Source of the DNA: Natronospira sp.
GTDB lineage: Bacteria; Pseudomonadota; Gammaproteobacteria; Natronospirales; Natronospiraceae
Reading direction: 5' to 3'
NCBI GenBank assembly: GCA_003558125.1
Contig: PWMQ01000045.1
Coordinates: 21,403-85,402, forward strand
DNA: 64,000 nucleotides
Both the position numbers and the translations under genes were made by a program. The notes under the pieces are model-generated. The model was not told the origin of the DNA. It searched no databases and was given only the letters and a program-made list of their open reading frames with translations. Below are positions 55,954 to 64,000 of this stretch, piece by piece (within the stretch, counting starts at the first letter, position 1; each line of letters starts with the position of its first letter).

Positions 55954-58199
55954 CCCCGCTGCCTCCGGGCCTTCTTGCCCTTCTTGCCCTTTTTCTTGCC
56001 ACCGGCCTCGGCTTCGGCCTCCGCCGGCTCCAGGTCAATCTTGCGCTCATCCGGATCCACCCGGACCACGCGGACCCGTAGGCTGTCGGTGAGCCGGAAG
56101 ACGCGGCCGGAGCGCTCGCCCACCATGCGGTGGCCGACGGGATCGAACTTGTAGTAATCGTTGGGCAGGGAGGTGACATGGGCCATGCCTTCGATATGCA
56201 CCTCCTTGAGCTTCACGAACAGACCGAAGGAGGTAACGCCCACGATCATGCCCTCGAATTCCTCACCGACCTTGTCCTGCATGAACTCGCATTTGAGCGT
56301 ATCGGCCGCATCGCGGGTGGCCTCATCGGCCCGCCGCTCGGTCGAGGAACAATGCCCGCCGATGCGCTCCATGTCCTTGAAGCCGTAGGGATACTCGTCC
56401 TCCGGCAACCTGCGCAGGATGTGCTTGATGGCACGGTGGACCAGCAAATCCGGATAGCGGCGAATGGGTGAAGTGAAATGCAGATAGGTGCCGTGGGAAA
56501 GACCGAAATGGCCCACATTCCTGGGACTGTAGACCGCCTGCTTCAGTGAGCGCAGCAATACCGTCTGGATGAGAGCGGCATCTTCCCTTTCCCGGGCCTG
56601 GTCCAGCACCTGGGCATAATGCTTGGGCTCCGGTTTCTCACCGCCACCCAGCTTGAGCCCGAGCTTGCCCAGAAAGTCGCGTAACTCGCTGACCTTTTCC
56701 TCTTCCGGTCCCTCATGCACCCGGTAAAGGGTGGGCATGCCGTGCTTTTCCAGAAACTGTCCGGTCGCCACATTGGCGGCAATCATGCATTCCTCGATCA
56801 GACGATGGGCATCATTGCGTTCCACCGGCACGATCTTTTCGATCTTGCCGAAATCATCGAATACAAACTTGGTCTCGATGGTTTCGAAATCAATCGCCCC
56901 GCGCTTGCGCCGACGCTTGATCAGCTTGCGGAACAGGGTGTGCAGATTTTCCACGTTGCCGAGAACATGCTCGTACTCGGAGCGCAGCTGCTTATCCCCC
57001 TGCACCATGGCCCAGACCTTGTTGTAGGTCAGACGGGCATGAGAGCGGATCACGCCCTCATGAAAACGGCTGCCGGTGACCTTGCCTTCCTCATCCAGAA
57101 AGAGCTCGCAGACCATGGTCAGCCGATCCACTTCGGGATTCAGCGAACAAAGCCCGTTGGACAGCACTTCCGGCAACATGGGGATGACATGCCCCGGGAA
57201 GTAGACGGATGTCCCTCGCCGCCAGGCCTCCTGATCCAGGGCGCTGTCCGGCTGCACATACTCGGCAACATCGGCAATGGCGACCAGGAGACGAAAGCCC
57301 TTGTCGGTCTTCTCGCAGAAGACCGCGTCGTCAAAATCCTTGGCGGTCTCATCATCAATGGTCACCAGCGGCAGCTCGCGGAAGTCCTTGCGTCCGGCCT
57401 TGGCCTGTTCGGACACCGAACCACCGAAGCGCTGGGCCTCGGCTTCCACGCCCTCCGGCCATTCCCGCGGCAGACCGTGAGAGTGCACGGCAATATCGAT
57501 TTCCATGCCCGGATCCCGGTGATCACCGAGAATCTGTTCCACCCGGCCGATGGGCTGGTTGCGGCGGGAGGGATACATTTCCAGTACCACCCGCACGATC
57601 TGTCCGTGCCTGGCGCCACCCCGCTTCTCCGGGGGAACAAAAAGATCCTGACTGAAGCGGCTGTTATCCGGCACCACATAACTGATGCCGGACTCTTCGA
57701 AATAACGGCCAATCAAATCCTCGGTATTGCGCTCCAGAATCCTCGCCAGGGAGCCCACCGAACGGCCTCTGCGGTCAACGTCCACAACACGCACCGCCAC
57801 ACGGTCACCATGCATGATCTCGCGCATCTCGCGGGGAGGCATGAAGACATCGGCGCCGCCGTCGTCCGGGGTGCAAAAGCCGAAACCGTCCCGGTGACCC
57901 ACCACCGTGCCGGTGACCAGGCCCACCCGATCCACCAGGCACAGGGCGCCACGGCGGTTGGTGATCAGTTGACCGTCACGGATCATGGCCCGGACGCGGA
58001 ATCCCAGGGCTTCCACCTCCTCCGGCTCTACCAGACCCAGTTGTTCAACCAGATCATCAAAGTCCTGGGGCTCGCCCAGCTCTTCCATGACCTTCAGGAT
58101 GTATTCCCGGGAAGGGATGGGGTTCTCGTAGCGCTGGGCCTCGCGGCCCGCCTTGGGGTCATTCTTCCAGCGTCGTTTCTTGGTATTTTCTGTACTCAT
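55950..58199 (-). CDS. rnr: Ribonuclease R
   Basis: 749 residues. N-terminal winged helix, two cold-shock domains, RNB catalytic domain with PLVTIDDETAKDFDDAVFCEK holding the metal-binding aspartates, PIRRYPDLLVHRAI, S1 domain (GEEFEGMIVGVTSFGLFVKLKEVHIEGMAHVTSL by its core) and a Lys-rich tail. 3'-to-5' exonuclease that digests structured RNA. Confidence 0.97.
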   Translation of the reverse strand: MSTENTKKRRWKNDPKAGREAQRYENPIPSREYILKVMEELGEPQDFDDLVEQLGLVEPEEVEALGFRVRAMIRDGQLITNRRGALCLVDRVGLVTGTVVGHRDGFGFCTPDDGGADVFMPPREMREIMHGDRVAVRVVDVDRRGRSVGSLARILERNTEDLIGRYFEESGISYVVPDNSRFSQDLFVPPEKRGGARHGQIVRVVLEMYPSRRNQPIGRVEQILGDHRDPGMEIDIAVHSHGLPREWPEGVEAEAQRFGGSVSEQAKAGRKDFRELPLVTIDDETAKDFDDAVFCEKTDKGFRLLVAIADVAEYVQPDSALDQEAWRRGTSVYFPGHVIPMLPEVLSNGLCSLNPEVDRLTMVCELFLDEEGKVTGSRFHEGVIRSHARLTYNKVWAMVQGDKQLRSEYEHVLGNVENLHTLFRKLIKRRRKRGAIDFETIETKFVFDDFGKIEKIVPVERNDAHRLIEECMIAANVATGQFLEKHGMPTLYRVHEGPEEEKVSELRDFLGKLGLKLGGGEKPEPKHYAQVLDQAREREDAALIQTVLLRSLKQAVYSPRNVGHFGLSHGTYLHFTSPIRRYPDLLVHRAIKHILRRLPEDEYPYGFKDMERIGGHCSSTERRADEATRDAADTLKCEFMQDKVGEEFEGMIVGVTSFGLFVKLKEVHIEGMAHVTSLPNDYYKFDPVGHRMVGERSGRVFRLTDSLRVRVVRVDPDERKIDLEPAEAEAEAGGKKKGKKGKKARRQRG

Positions 58200-58268
58200 A
58201 CAATCTATTGTCTCATTGTTCGCCGCCGCACCAACAGGTGCCGGCAGCCGATAATTTGTCGCAACGCG

Positions 58269-58297
58269 TTGACAACCGCCACCGGCAACGGTAAAGT
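58269..58297 (+). promoter_or_regulatory. Promoter of tRNA-Leu
   Basis: -35 TTGACA (58269-58274), 17-bp spacer, -10 TAAAGT (58292-58297). A GC-rich discriminator follows, which is usual for stable-RNA promoters under stringent control. Confidence 0.7.
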
Positions 58298-58327
58298 TCG
58301 CGGCCTTGATCGGCAGCGCCGATCATT

Positions 58328-58414
58328 GCCGAGGTGGCGGAATTGGTAGACGCGCCAGCTTCAGGTGCTGGTGGGGGCAACCCCGTGGAGGTTCAAGTCC
58401 TCTCCTCGGCACCA
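58328..58414 (+). tRNA. tRNA-Leu (anticodon CAG)
   Basis: Acceptor GCCGAGG pairs with CCTCGGC, followed by ACCA (CCA encoded). Anticodon stem CCAGC/GCTGG around TTCAGGT gives CAG. Long variable arm (TGGGGGCAACCCCG) as in class II tRNAs; T loop GGTTCAAGTCC. 87 nt. Confidence 0.97.
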
Positions 58415-58420
58415 TCTTCG

Positions 58421-58448
58421 AAAAGGCTCCCTGAGGGGAGCCTTTTTT
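58421..58448 (+). terminator. Terminator after tRNA-Leu
   Basis: GGCTCCC and GGGAGCC stem, followed by a run of T. It may also serve obgE from the other side. Confidence 0.9.
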
Positions 58449-58493
58449 GTGGGCGGCCATTCATTATTCTTCAGACGAATCGGCCTGCCCCGG

Positions 58494-59615
<1,122 letters not shown>

Positions 59616-59623
59616 TTACTGCT

Positions 59624-59685
59624 CCGTTGATAGCGGGGACATCCGAGCGCCGCCTGGACGCCGGATCTTTCCCCGCCATCAACGG
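59624..59685. repeat. Long imperfect hairpin between obgE and rpmA
   Basis: CCGTTGATAGCGGGGA (59624-59639) and TCCCCGCCATCAACGG (59670-59685) match at 15 of 16 positions. Inside, ATCCG and CGGAT also pair. No gene in this gap. Confidence 0.65.
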
Positions 59686-59701
59686 GGCCCATACGACAAG
59701 A

Positions 59702-59727
59702 CCCCGGCAGCGACGCTACCGGGGCCT
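59702..59727 (-). terminator. Possible terminator after rpmA
   Basis: CCCCGG and CCGGGG with AGC/GCT inside form a stem with a mismatch, followed by TCTTGT on the minus strand. Weak T run, so partial termination is likely, leaving read-through into obgE. Confidence 0.45.
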
Positions 59728-59752
59728 GCGAAGCTAGCAAAACCGCTTATCT

Positions 59753-60010
59753 TCAGTCTGCTTCGATGCAGACGAATTTGCGGTTCTTGGCGCCACGGGT
59801 GACGAAGGACACCTTGCCGTCCACCGTGGCGAACAGAGTGTGATCCTTGCCCATGCCCACACCCTCGCCGGGGTGGAACTGGGTGCCGCGCTGGCGCACG
59901 ATGATGCTGCCGGCGCTCACGGCCTGGCCGCCGAAGCGCTTGATACCAAGCCGTTTTGACTCGGAATCGCGACCGTTGCGTGTACTACCACCTGCCTTTT
60001 TATGTGCCAT
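59753..60010 (-). CDS. rpmA: 50S ribosomal protein L27
   Basis: 85 residues. [29 protein letters not shown] (family start), [28 protein letters not shown]. The N-terminus reaches the peptidyl-transferase centre. Second gene after rplU. Confidence 0.99.
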   Translation of the reverse strand: MAHKKAGGSTRNGRDSESKRLGIKRFGGQAVSAGSIIVRQRGTQFHPGEGVGMGKDHTLFATVDGKVSFVTRGAKNRKFVCIEAD

Positions 60011-60045
60011 CTCGACTTACCTCGTCGCAAACGGTTCGAAACAAA

Positions 60046-60360
60046 TCAGCCCTTGATACCGGTGATTTCCACTTCGGTATAAGGCTGGCGGTGACCATAG
60101 TGGCGGCGATAGTTCTTGCGCCGCTTGAACTTGATCACGTCGATTTTCCTGTGGCGGCCTTCAGCCTTGACCGTGCCGGTCACTTTGCCGCCCTCGACAT
60201 AGGGAGCACCCACTTTCGGCTCCTTGCCTTCCTCACCAATCATGAGGACGTTGTCGAATTCGACGGAATCACCCTCGCCGGCCCCAAGGGTCTCGACGCG
60301 GATAATGTCACCTTCACTGACGCGGTACTGTTTCCCGCCTGTCTTGATTACGGCGTACAT
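60046..60360 (-). CDS. rplU: 50S ribosomal protein L21
   Basis: 104 residues. [23 protein letters not shown] at the start and [26 protein letters not shown] at the end. First gene of rplU-rpmA-obgE, divergent from ispB. Confidence 0.99.
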   Translation of the reverse strand: MYAVIKTGGKQYRVSEGDIIRVETLGAGEGDSVEFDNVLMIGEEGKEPKVGAPYVEGGKVTGTVKAEGRHRKIDVIKFKRRKNYRRHYGHRQPYTEVEITGIKG

Positions 60361-60543
60361 CGGGTCTTGTCTCCAAAGAAAGCTAAAGGCCCTAGAGCGA
60401 AGCCGCGCATTTTAGCCCTCTCCGGCCCGCGGGTCAAACCCCCGCCACATCATGGGCAATTCCTGCCCCGCCGCCATTGTCGCACCCGCCGGGGGCTGCT
60501 AGCATCAGCGGCCTTCACGGCACCGGACCCTGAACCAATTATC

Positions 60544-61512
60544 ATGTCGCTGCAGCAGATTCGTGAGCTCGTCCAGGACGATTTCGACGCCGTAGACTGC
60601 GAAATCCACCGCCAGCTCAATTCCGATATCGCCCTGATCAACCAACTGGGCCACTACATCGTCAATAGCGGCGGCAAGCGCCTGCGCCCGCTGCTGGTGC
60701 TCCTGAGCGCCCGCGCCGCCGGGGCTGACGGCCCGCATCCGGTCACCATGGCCGCGGTCATCGAGTTCATCCACACCGCCACCCTGCTCCATGACGATGT
60801 GGTCGACGCCTCCGAGCTGCGCCGCGGTCGGGATACCGCCAATGCCCTCTGGGGCAACGAGGCCGCCGTGCTGGTGGGGGATTTCCTCTATTCCCGCTCT
60901 TTCCAGATGATGGTCTCCCTGGAGCGCCCCTTGATCATGGATGTGATGGCCGACGCCACCAACCAGATCGCGGAAGGCGAAGTCCTGCAGCTCTTGAACT
61001 GCAATGACCCAGACACCACCGAGGAACGCTACCTCGAGGTGATCCGGCGCAAGACCGCCACCCTGTTTGCCGCCGGCACCCGCTGCGCCGGCATCCTCTC
61101 TGACAGCAGCGAATCAGAGCAGCAGGCCCTGTATGACTACGGCATGGCCCTGGGCGAGGCCTTCCAGATCACCGATGATGTGCTGGATTACAGCGCCTCG
61201 GCCGAAGACATGGGGAAGAACGTGGGCGACGACCTGGCCGAGGGCAAACCAACCCTGCCCCTGATCCACGCCATGCGCGAGGGCAGCCGGGAAGACCGGG
61301 ACATGATTCGTCGCGCCATTGAAGAGGGTGGCCTCAACCAGATCGACGCGATCATCAAGGCCCTGGATGAAACCGGCGCCCTGGCCTACTGCCACCAACA
61401 GGCCAGCCGGGCCGCCGAACGGGCCGAAGCCGCCCTGGGTCAACTGCCCGACTCCCCCTACCGCAAGGCCCTGGCCGAGCTGGCCCGCTTCTCCGTGGCA
61501 CGGGCGAGCTGA
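60544..61512 (+). CDS. ispB: Octaprenyl/polyprenyl diphosphate synthase
   Basis: 322 residues from the ATG at 60544; the frame runs far upstream but overlaps rplU and has no signal there. Seen: GGKRLRPLLVLLSARAAG, first Asp-rich motif LLHDDVVDASELRRG, second ITDDVLDYSA. It makes the side chain of quinones. Position opposite rplU is typical of gammaproteobacteria. Confidence 0.97.
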   Translation: MSLQQIRELVQDDFDAVDCEIHRQLNSDIALINQLGHYIVNSGGKRLRPLLVLLSARAAGADGPHPVTMAAVIEFIHTATLLHDDVVDASELRRGRDTANALWGNEAAVLVGDFLYSRSFQMMVSLERPLIMDVMADATNQIAEGEVLQLLNCNDPDTTEERYLEVIRRKTATLFAAGTRCAGILSDSSESEQQALYDYGMALGEAFQITDDVLDYSASAEDMGKNVGDDLAEGKPTLPLIHAMREGSREDRDMIRRAIEEGGLNQIDAIIKALDETGALAYCHQQASRAAERAEAALGQLPDSPYRKALAELARFSVARAS

Positions 61513-61594
61513 GCCTTTCCAGCCCCCAGAACTCAAGTTGTCAGGATTGGGGCCGTTAACCTTCTCAGGGACTCTGTCCCGGGGAGGTCCTATC

Positions 61595-62620
61595 GTGGAA
61601 ATTGCCAACTCTGCCCTGCGGCTTGAATCCCGTCATTACCAGGAATCGCGCTCCCTTAATGTGACCTTTAGCCGCATGCAGGTGGAAATCGTGCCGCCTG
61701 CTGAGACCCCTGCCACAACCACAGAAGCCAGCCAGCGCCCGCTTGAAGAAAGCCAGCTCTCGGAAGAGGGTATGCGGCTTTCTGCCAGGGACGCCCTCAA
61801 ATTATCGATCATGAAAGCAATCCTGGAACGCCTTGCCGGGCATCGTTTCCAGGTCTTTGAAGGTGAATCGCTGAATCCGCAGACACCCAATCAAGAGAGT
61901 CCCTTGACGGCAAGCCGGCCGGTTCTGGACCAGCCGCTGCTCCCCGAGATTCGCTGGTCCGTGGAGCTCAAGGAAATAGAGTGGCGACGGGAGCGGGAAC
62001 ACAGCGAGTTTCAGGCCATCGGCATCGTCCAGACCCGGGATGGTCGGGAAATCAGTTTTATCGTGCACCTGGACATGGCGAGGGACTTCGAATCGCTCAG
62101 CGTTAACAGTCTGACCACCCGGGGCGGGCCATTGGAGGACCCCCTGGTGATCAACTTCGACGCAGCCGCGGCCCAGCTTGGCCCGGACCCTATCGAGTTC
62201 GACCTGACCATTGATGGCCAATTGGAAGGCATGCCCTTCCTGCAACCGGGCAGCGGCTTCCTGGTCCACGACCCGGACGGCAAGGGTCAGATCACCAGTG
62301 GCGCCCAGCTTTTCGGGCCCGAGACCGGGCAGGGCTTCCAGGAGCTGGCCCGACATGATGACGACGGCAACGGCTGGATCGATGCGGGCGACAGCATCTA
62401 CCAGGATCTGGCCATATGGCACCGGGATGCCGCCGGGAATTTTCACGTCAGCGATCTCAGCGAGATGGGCATCGGCGCCATCTCCCTGGACCGGACCGAC
62501 ACCCCCTTCACGCTAACGGACCCCCAGGGCAACACCCTGGGCCAGACCCGTAAGACCGGCCTGTATCTTGGCCTCAACGGCGAGATCGGCACCGTTCAGC
62601 AGCTCGACCTTCGAGTCTAG
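61595..62620 (+). CDS. Protein with two EF-hand-like calcium loops, function unknown
   Basis: 341 residues from a GTG at 61595 with GGGAGG upstream. No signal peptide. The N-terminal 90 residues include SRHYQESRSLNVTFSRMQVEIV; the middle (about 115-215) is beta-rich. Two acidic loops, DPDGKGQITSGAQL (about 228-241) and DDDGNGWIDAGDS (about 256-268), have the DxDxxG-type pattern of EF-hand or dockerin calcium sites. The C-terminus ends NGEIGTVQQLDLRV. It overlaps the next (convergent) gene by four bases. I recognise the type only as a conserved hypothetical. Confidence 0.72.
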   Translation: MEIANSALRLESRHYQESRSLNVTFSRMQVEIVPPAETPATTTEASQRPLEESQLSEEGMRLSARDALKLSIMKAILERLAGHRFQVFEGESLNPQTPNQESPLTASRPVLDQPLLPEIRWSVELKEIEWRREREHSEFQAIGIVQTRDGREISFIVHLDMARDFESLSVNSLTTRGGPLEDPLVINFDAAAAQLGPDPIEFDLTIDGQLEGMPFLQPGSGFLVHDPDGKGQITSGAQLFGPETGQGFQELARHDDDGNGWIDAGDSIYQDLAIWHRDAAGNFHVSDLSEMGIGAISLDRTDTPFTLTDPQGNTLGQTRKTGLYLGLNGEIGTVQQLDLRV

Positions 62621-63030
62621 CCCCAGCGACGGGACGCGTCGATGCTGAACAGGGTGTCCGAATCCCGCAGCAGAAACAGGGCAAGACAGGCCGCCAGCAT
62701 GGGCCAGGCGGCGAAGAACAGCAGGTGATCGAAGGGGGCCAGATACTGCTGCCAACTGGACAGCGTCGACACCCCATGCATGGCCAGAACCAGGCCGTAG
62801 CTAACCGCCTTGAACAGCCCCAGCAGAAAGGCCAGGTAGACCAGTATCTGCACCCCCCCGATCGCCGCCAGAATGCCGGTCCCCATGCCCTCAAGCATGT
62901 AGAAATTCTCGAACGCGGCCGCGGCGTGATCCGGCGCCACGATCTTGTCCAGAGCCCACATGAACATGACGATAAAGACCCCGGTCCGCAGGGCCAGCAG
63001 GGAAACTCTCAGGCGTTTTGCATGATCCAT
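62617..63030 (-). CDS. DoxX-like small membrane protein
   Basis: 137 residues from the ATG at 63030, with GGAG nine bases upstream; a GTG at 63045 and an ATG at 63039 are less well placed. Four membrane helices: VFIVMFMWALDKIVAPDHA, GILAAIGGVQILVYLAFLLG, SYGLVLAMHGVSTLSSW, LLFFAAWPMLAACLALFLLRD. The arrangement resembles DoxX/SURF4-type proteins. Role unknown. Confidence 0.7.
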   Translation of the reverse strand: MDHAKRLRVSLLALRTGVFIVMFMWALDKIVAPDHAAAAFENFYMLEGMGTGILAAIGGVQILVYLAFLLGLFKAVSYGLVLAMHGVSTLSSWQQYLAPFDHLLFFAAWPMLAACLALFLLRDSDTLFSIDASRRWG

Positions 63031-63158
63031 GGCGATCATCTCCACTTGTAAGGATAGGCATCGGACGCCCCGCCCTGGGCCCCGTTACGGTCGTCCCTAC
63101 CCCAGCCCGGAGCCACCGCTGCCCGAGGCCCGAGCCCGTCCCAAGCGATCTGCCCGGA

Positions 63159-63187
63159 TTGCAACTCAGCGGTCAATACCGTATTAT
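63159..63187 (+). promoter_or_regulatory. Promoter of tRNA-Pro
   Basis: -35 TTGCAA (63159-63164), 17-bp spacer, -10 TATTAT (63182-63187), with a GC-rich discriminator. Confidence 0.65.
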
Positions 63188-63201
63188 TCCGCGCCTGTCG
63201 T

Positions 63202-63278
63202 CGGGGTGTAGCTCAGCCTGGTAGAGCACTGTCTTCGGGAGGCAGGGGCCGGAGGTTCAAATCCTCTCACCCCGACCA
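63202..63278 (+). tRNA. tRNA-Pro (anticodon CGG)
   Basis: Acceptor CGGGGTG pairs with CACCCCG, then ACCA. Anticodon loop TTCGGGA in stem CTGTC/GGCAG gives CGG. T loop GGTTCAAATCC. 77 nt, CCA encoded. Confidence 0.96.
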
Positions 63279-63315
63279 AAATATCCCGTTCTAAATCAAT
63301 GATTTAGAAGCATAC

Positions 63316-63343
63316 AAAAAAGCGCCCTCCGGGGCGCTTTTTT
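63316..63343 (+). terminator. Terminator after tRNA-Pro
   Basis: AGCGCCC and GGGCGCT stem with a T run after and an A run before. Confidence 0.9.
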
Positions 63344-63551
63344 GTTGTGTGCCCAGATTGTGCCCAATCTTTCCAACCACCGACAAAGCGATCCCCTCAG
63401 ATCGATTTTCGGCGGCAGCTTGGACCATCCTGAGCCAAAGCAACAACTACGATTGCCAAGCTTGCAGTTGCAATTCCTTGTTGGCCGCTGGCCCATGCGG
63501 CCCCCAAATTAACTGCCGTCACATAACCTTGGTGGCTAATCAACTCTCCAG
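63344..63551. other. Gene-free stretch next to tRNA-Pro
   Basis: About 210 bp of lower GC between the tRNA terminator and the helicase gene. It begins with a direct repeat, GTGCCCAGATT / GTGCCCAATCT. Elements integrated at tRNA 3' ends often leave such sequence, but no integrase or att duplication is seen within the window. Confidence 0.4.
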
Positions 63552-64000
63552 CTACCCGAGCAACCTACTGGGAGTCTCCGACCAAGTCACGTAAAGGGAT
63601 TGCGCTGCGCGCGTACCCGCAACATGCAGCAGGGCGCGTTCGTTGAGGTCACGATTGCGTTTTTCCACCGGATCTTCCGTGCTTTTCATGGCCACCTCCA
63701 AAGGCACCCTGCCATCACGAATACCGATCAGGAAGACGATCTTGAATTCCAGCCCCTTTACCCGGTGCATGTTGGCGAGACGGACCCCGGCCCGTGCTTG
63801 ATCGTCGCCCGAGTCACGGCTGATCTCCAGGGTTTCGATTCCCTTTGCCGCGAGTGCCTTTCCGGCTCGTTTCGGCTCGATGCCTGTTCGGCCGACAACG
63901 CATATGTCCCTGGTCTCGAACCCTTCCTCCAGAAGCCTGCCGATCTCCGCGGCTATCCACTCGGCCTCTTCTGCCTCCGAGTCAAAACCCTTGACGACTG
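63552..64000 (-). CDS. UvrD-type superfamily I helicase, C-terminal part only
   Basis: 149 visible residues; the N-terminal part lies beyond the window. Motif V region NMHRVKGLEFKIVFLIGIRDG and motif VI region NERALLHVAGTRAAQSLYVTWSETPS are those of UvrD/Rep/PcrA helicases. The protein ends just after PSRLLG, short for a housekeeping UvrD, as in helicases of mobile or defence islands. The system it belongs to cannot be told here. Confidence 0.85.
   Translation of the reverse strand, partial: VVKGFDSEAEEAEWIAAEIGRLLEEGFETRDICVVGRTGIEPKRAGKALAAKGIETLEISRDSGDDQARAGVRLANMHRVKGLEFKIVFLIGIRDGRVPLEVAMKSTEDPVEKRNRDLNERALLHVAGTRAAQSLYVTWSETPSRLLG

Noticed and set aside
56715..58349. 544-residue open frame on the plus strand
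   Set aside because: Antisense to rnr, and its end runs into tRNA-Leu.

Overview
This window is chromosomal DNA of a gammaproteobacterium. The ribosomal and housekeeping blocks have gammaproteobacterial order (rpsP-rimM-trmD-rplS beside ffh; rpsF-rpsR-DUF2232-rplI-dnaB-alr; rnr-rlmB; rplU-rpmA-obgE opposite ispB). The DNA is GC-rich and many proteins are acidic. Amino-acid catabolism is prominent: serine deaminase, proline utilisation A, threonine dehydrogenase with KBL, a TonB receptor and several exported peptidase-like proteins. This suggests a free-living, protein- or peptide-degrading, possibly salt-adapted species. The genus cannot be named from the sequence alone.

Layout. 0-9.9 kb: an NtrC-type two-component pair (regulator cut by the window edge), an ankyrin protein, a DUF4168 protein, a large CHASE/PAS/GAF/GGDEF/EAL protein, an unrecognised lipoprotein and sdaA. 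10-13.3 kb: putA. 13.6-23.3 kb: a divergent locus that I read as a cyanophycin-utilisation system. One arm is a TonB-dependent receptor, a YfcC-type permease and an S51 cyanophycinase-like lipoprotein. The other arm is a second, divergent S51 lipoprotein translationally coupled to isoaspartyl dipeptidase. A 470-bp control region with a perfect palindrome lies between them. 23.3-30.5 kb: icd, a Nudix hydrolase, hslR, a coupled methyltransferase/DUF1295/chalcone-isomerase-like lipid cluster, and kbl-tdh. 30.6-40.3 kb: envelope quality control and stress genes (M48/TPR protease, sppA, DUF6502, ahpD, ahpC, htpG, a TPR protein). 40.4-63.0 kb: translation, replication and repair blocks, with a PP2C phosphatase/tandem FHA pair, tRNA-Leu(CAG), ispB, a calcium-loop protein and a DoxX-like protein. 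63.2 kb to the end: tRNA-Pro(CGG) followed by the 3' end of a UvrD-type helicase gene, possibly the edge of an accessory island.

How the cyanophycin genes would fit together (inference): the receptor brings polymer or oligomer across the outer membrane. The two lipoprotein cyanophycinases cut it to beta-Asp-Arg dipeptides at the cell surface or in the periplasm. The permease carries dipeptides or arginine inward, and IadA splits them to aspartate and arginine. There is no cyanophycin synthetase in the window, so the polymer would come from outside.

The second layer of interest is a set of dispersed palindromic intergenic elements. Three elements of about 170 bp (near 10.0, 42.6 and 55.1 kb) share core ends of the GGCCGTGCC / GGCACGGCC type, flanked by inverted arrays of 14-nt units of two different sequences. 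Two larger nested-arm elements (46.5 and 49.9 kb) share a different core. Nearly all begin within a few bases of a stop codon, and one supplies the stop codon of rlmB.
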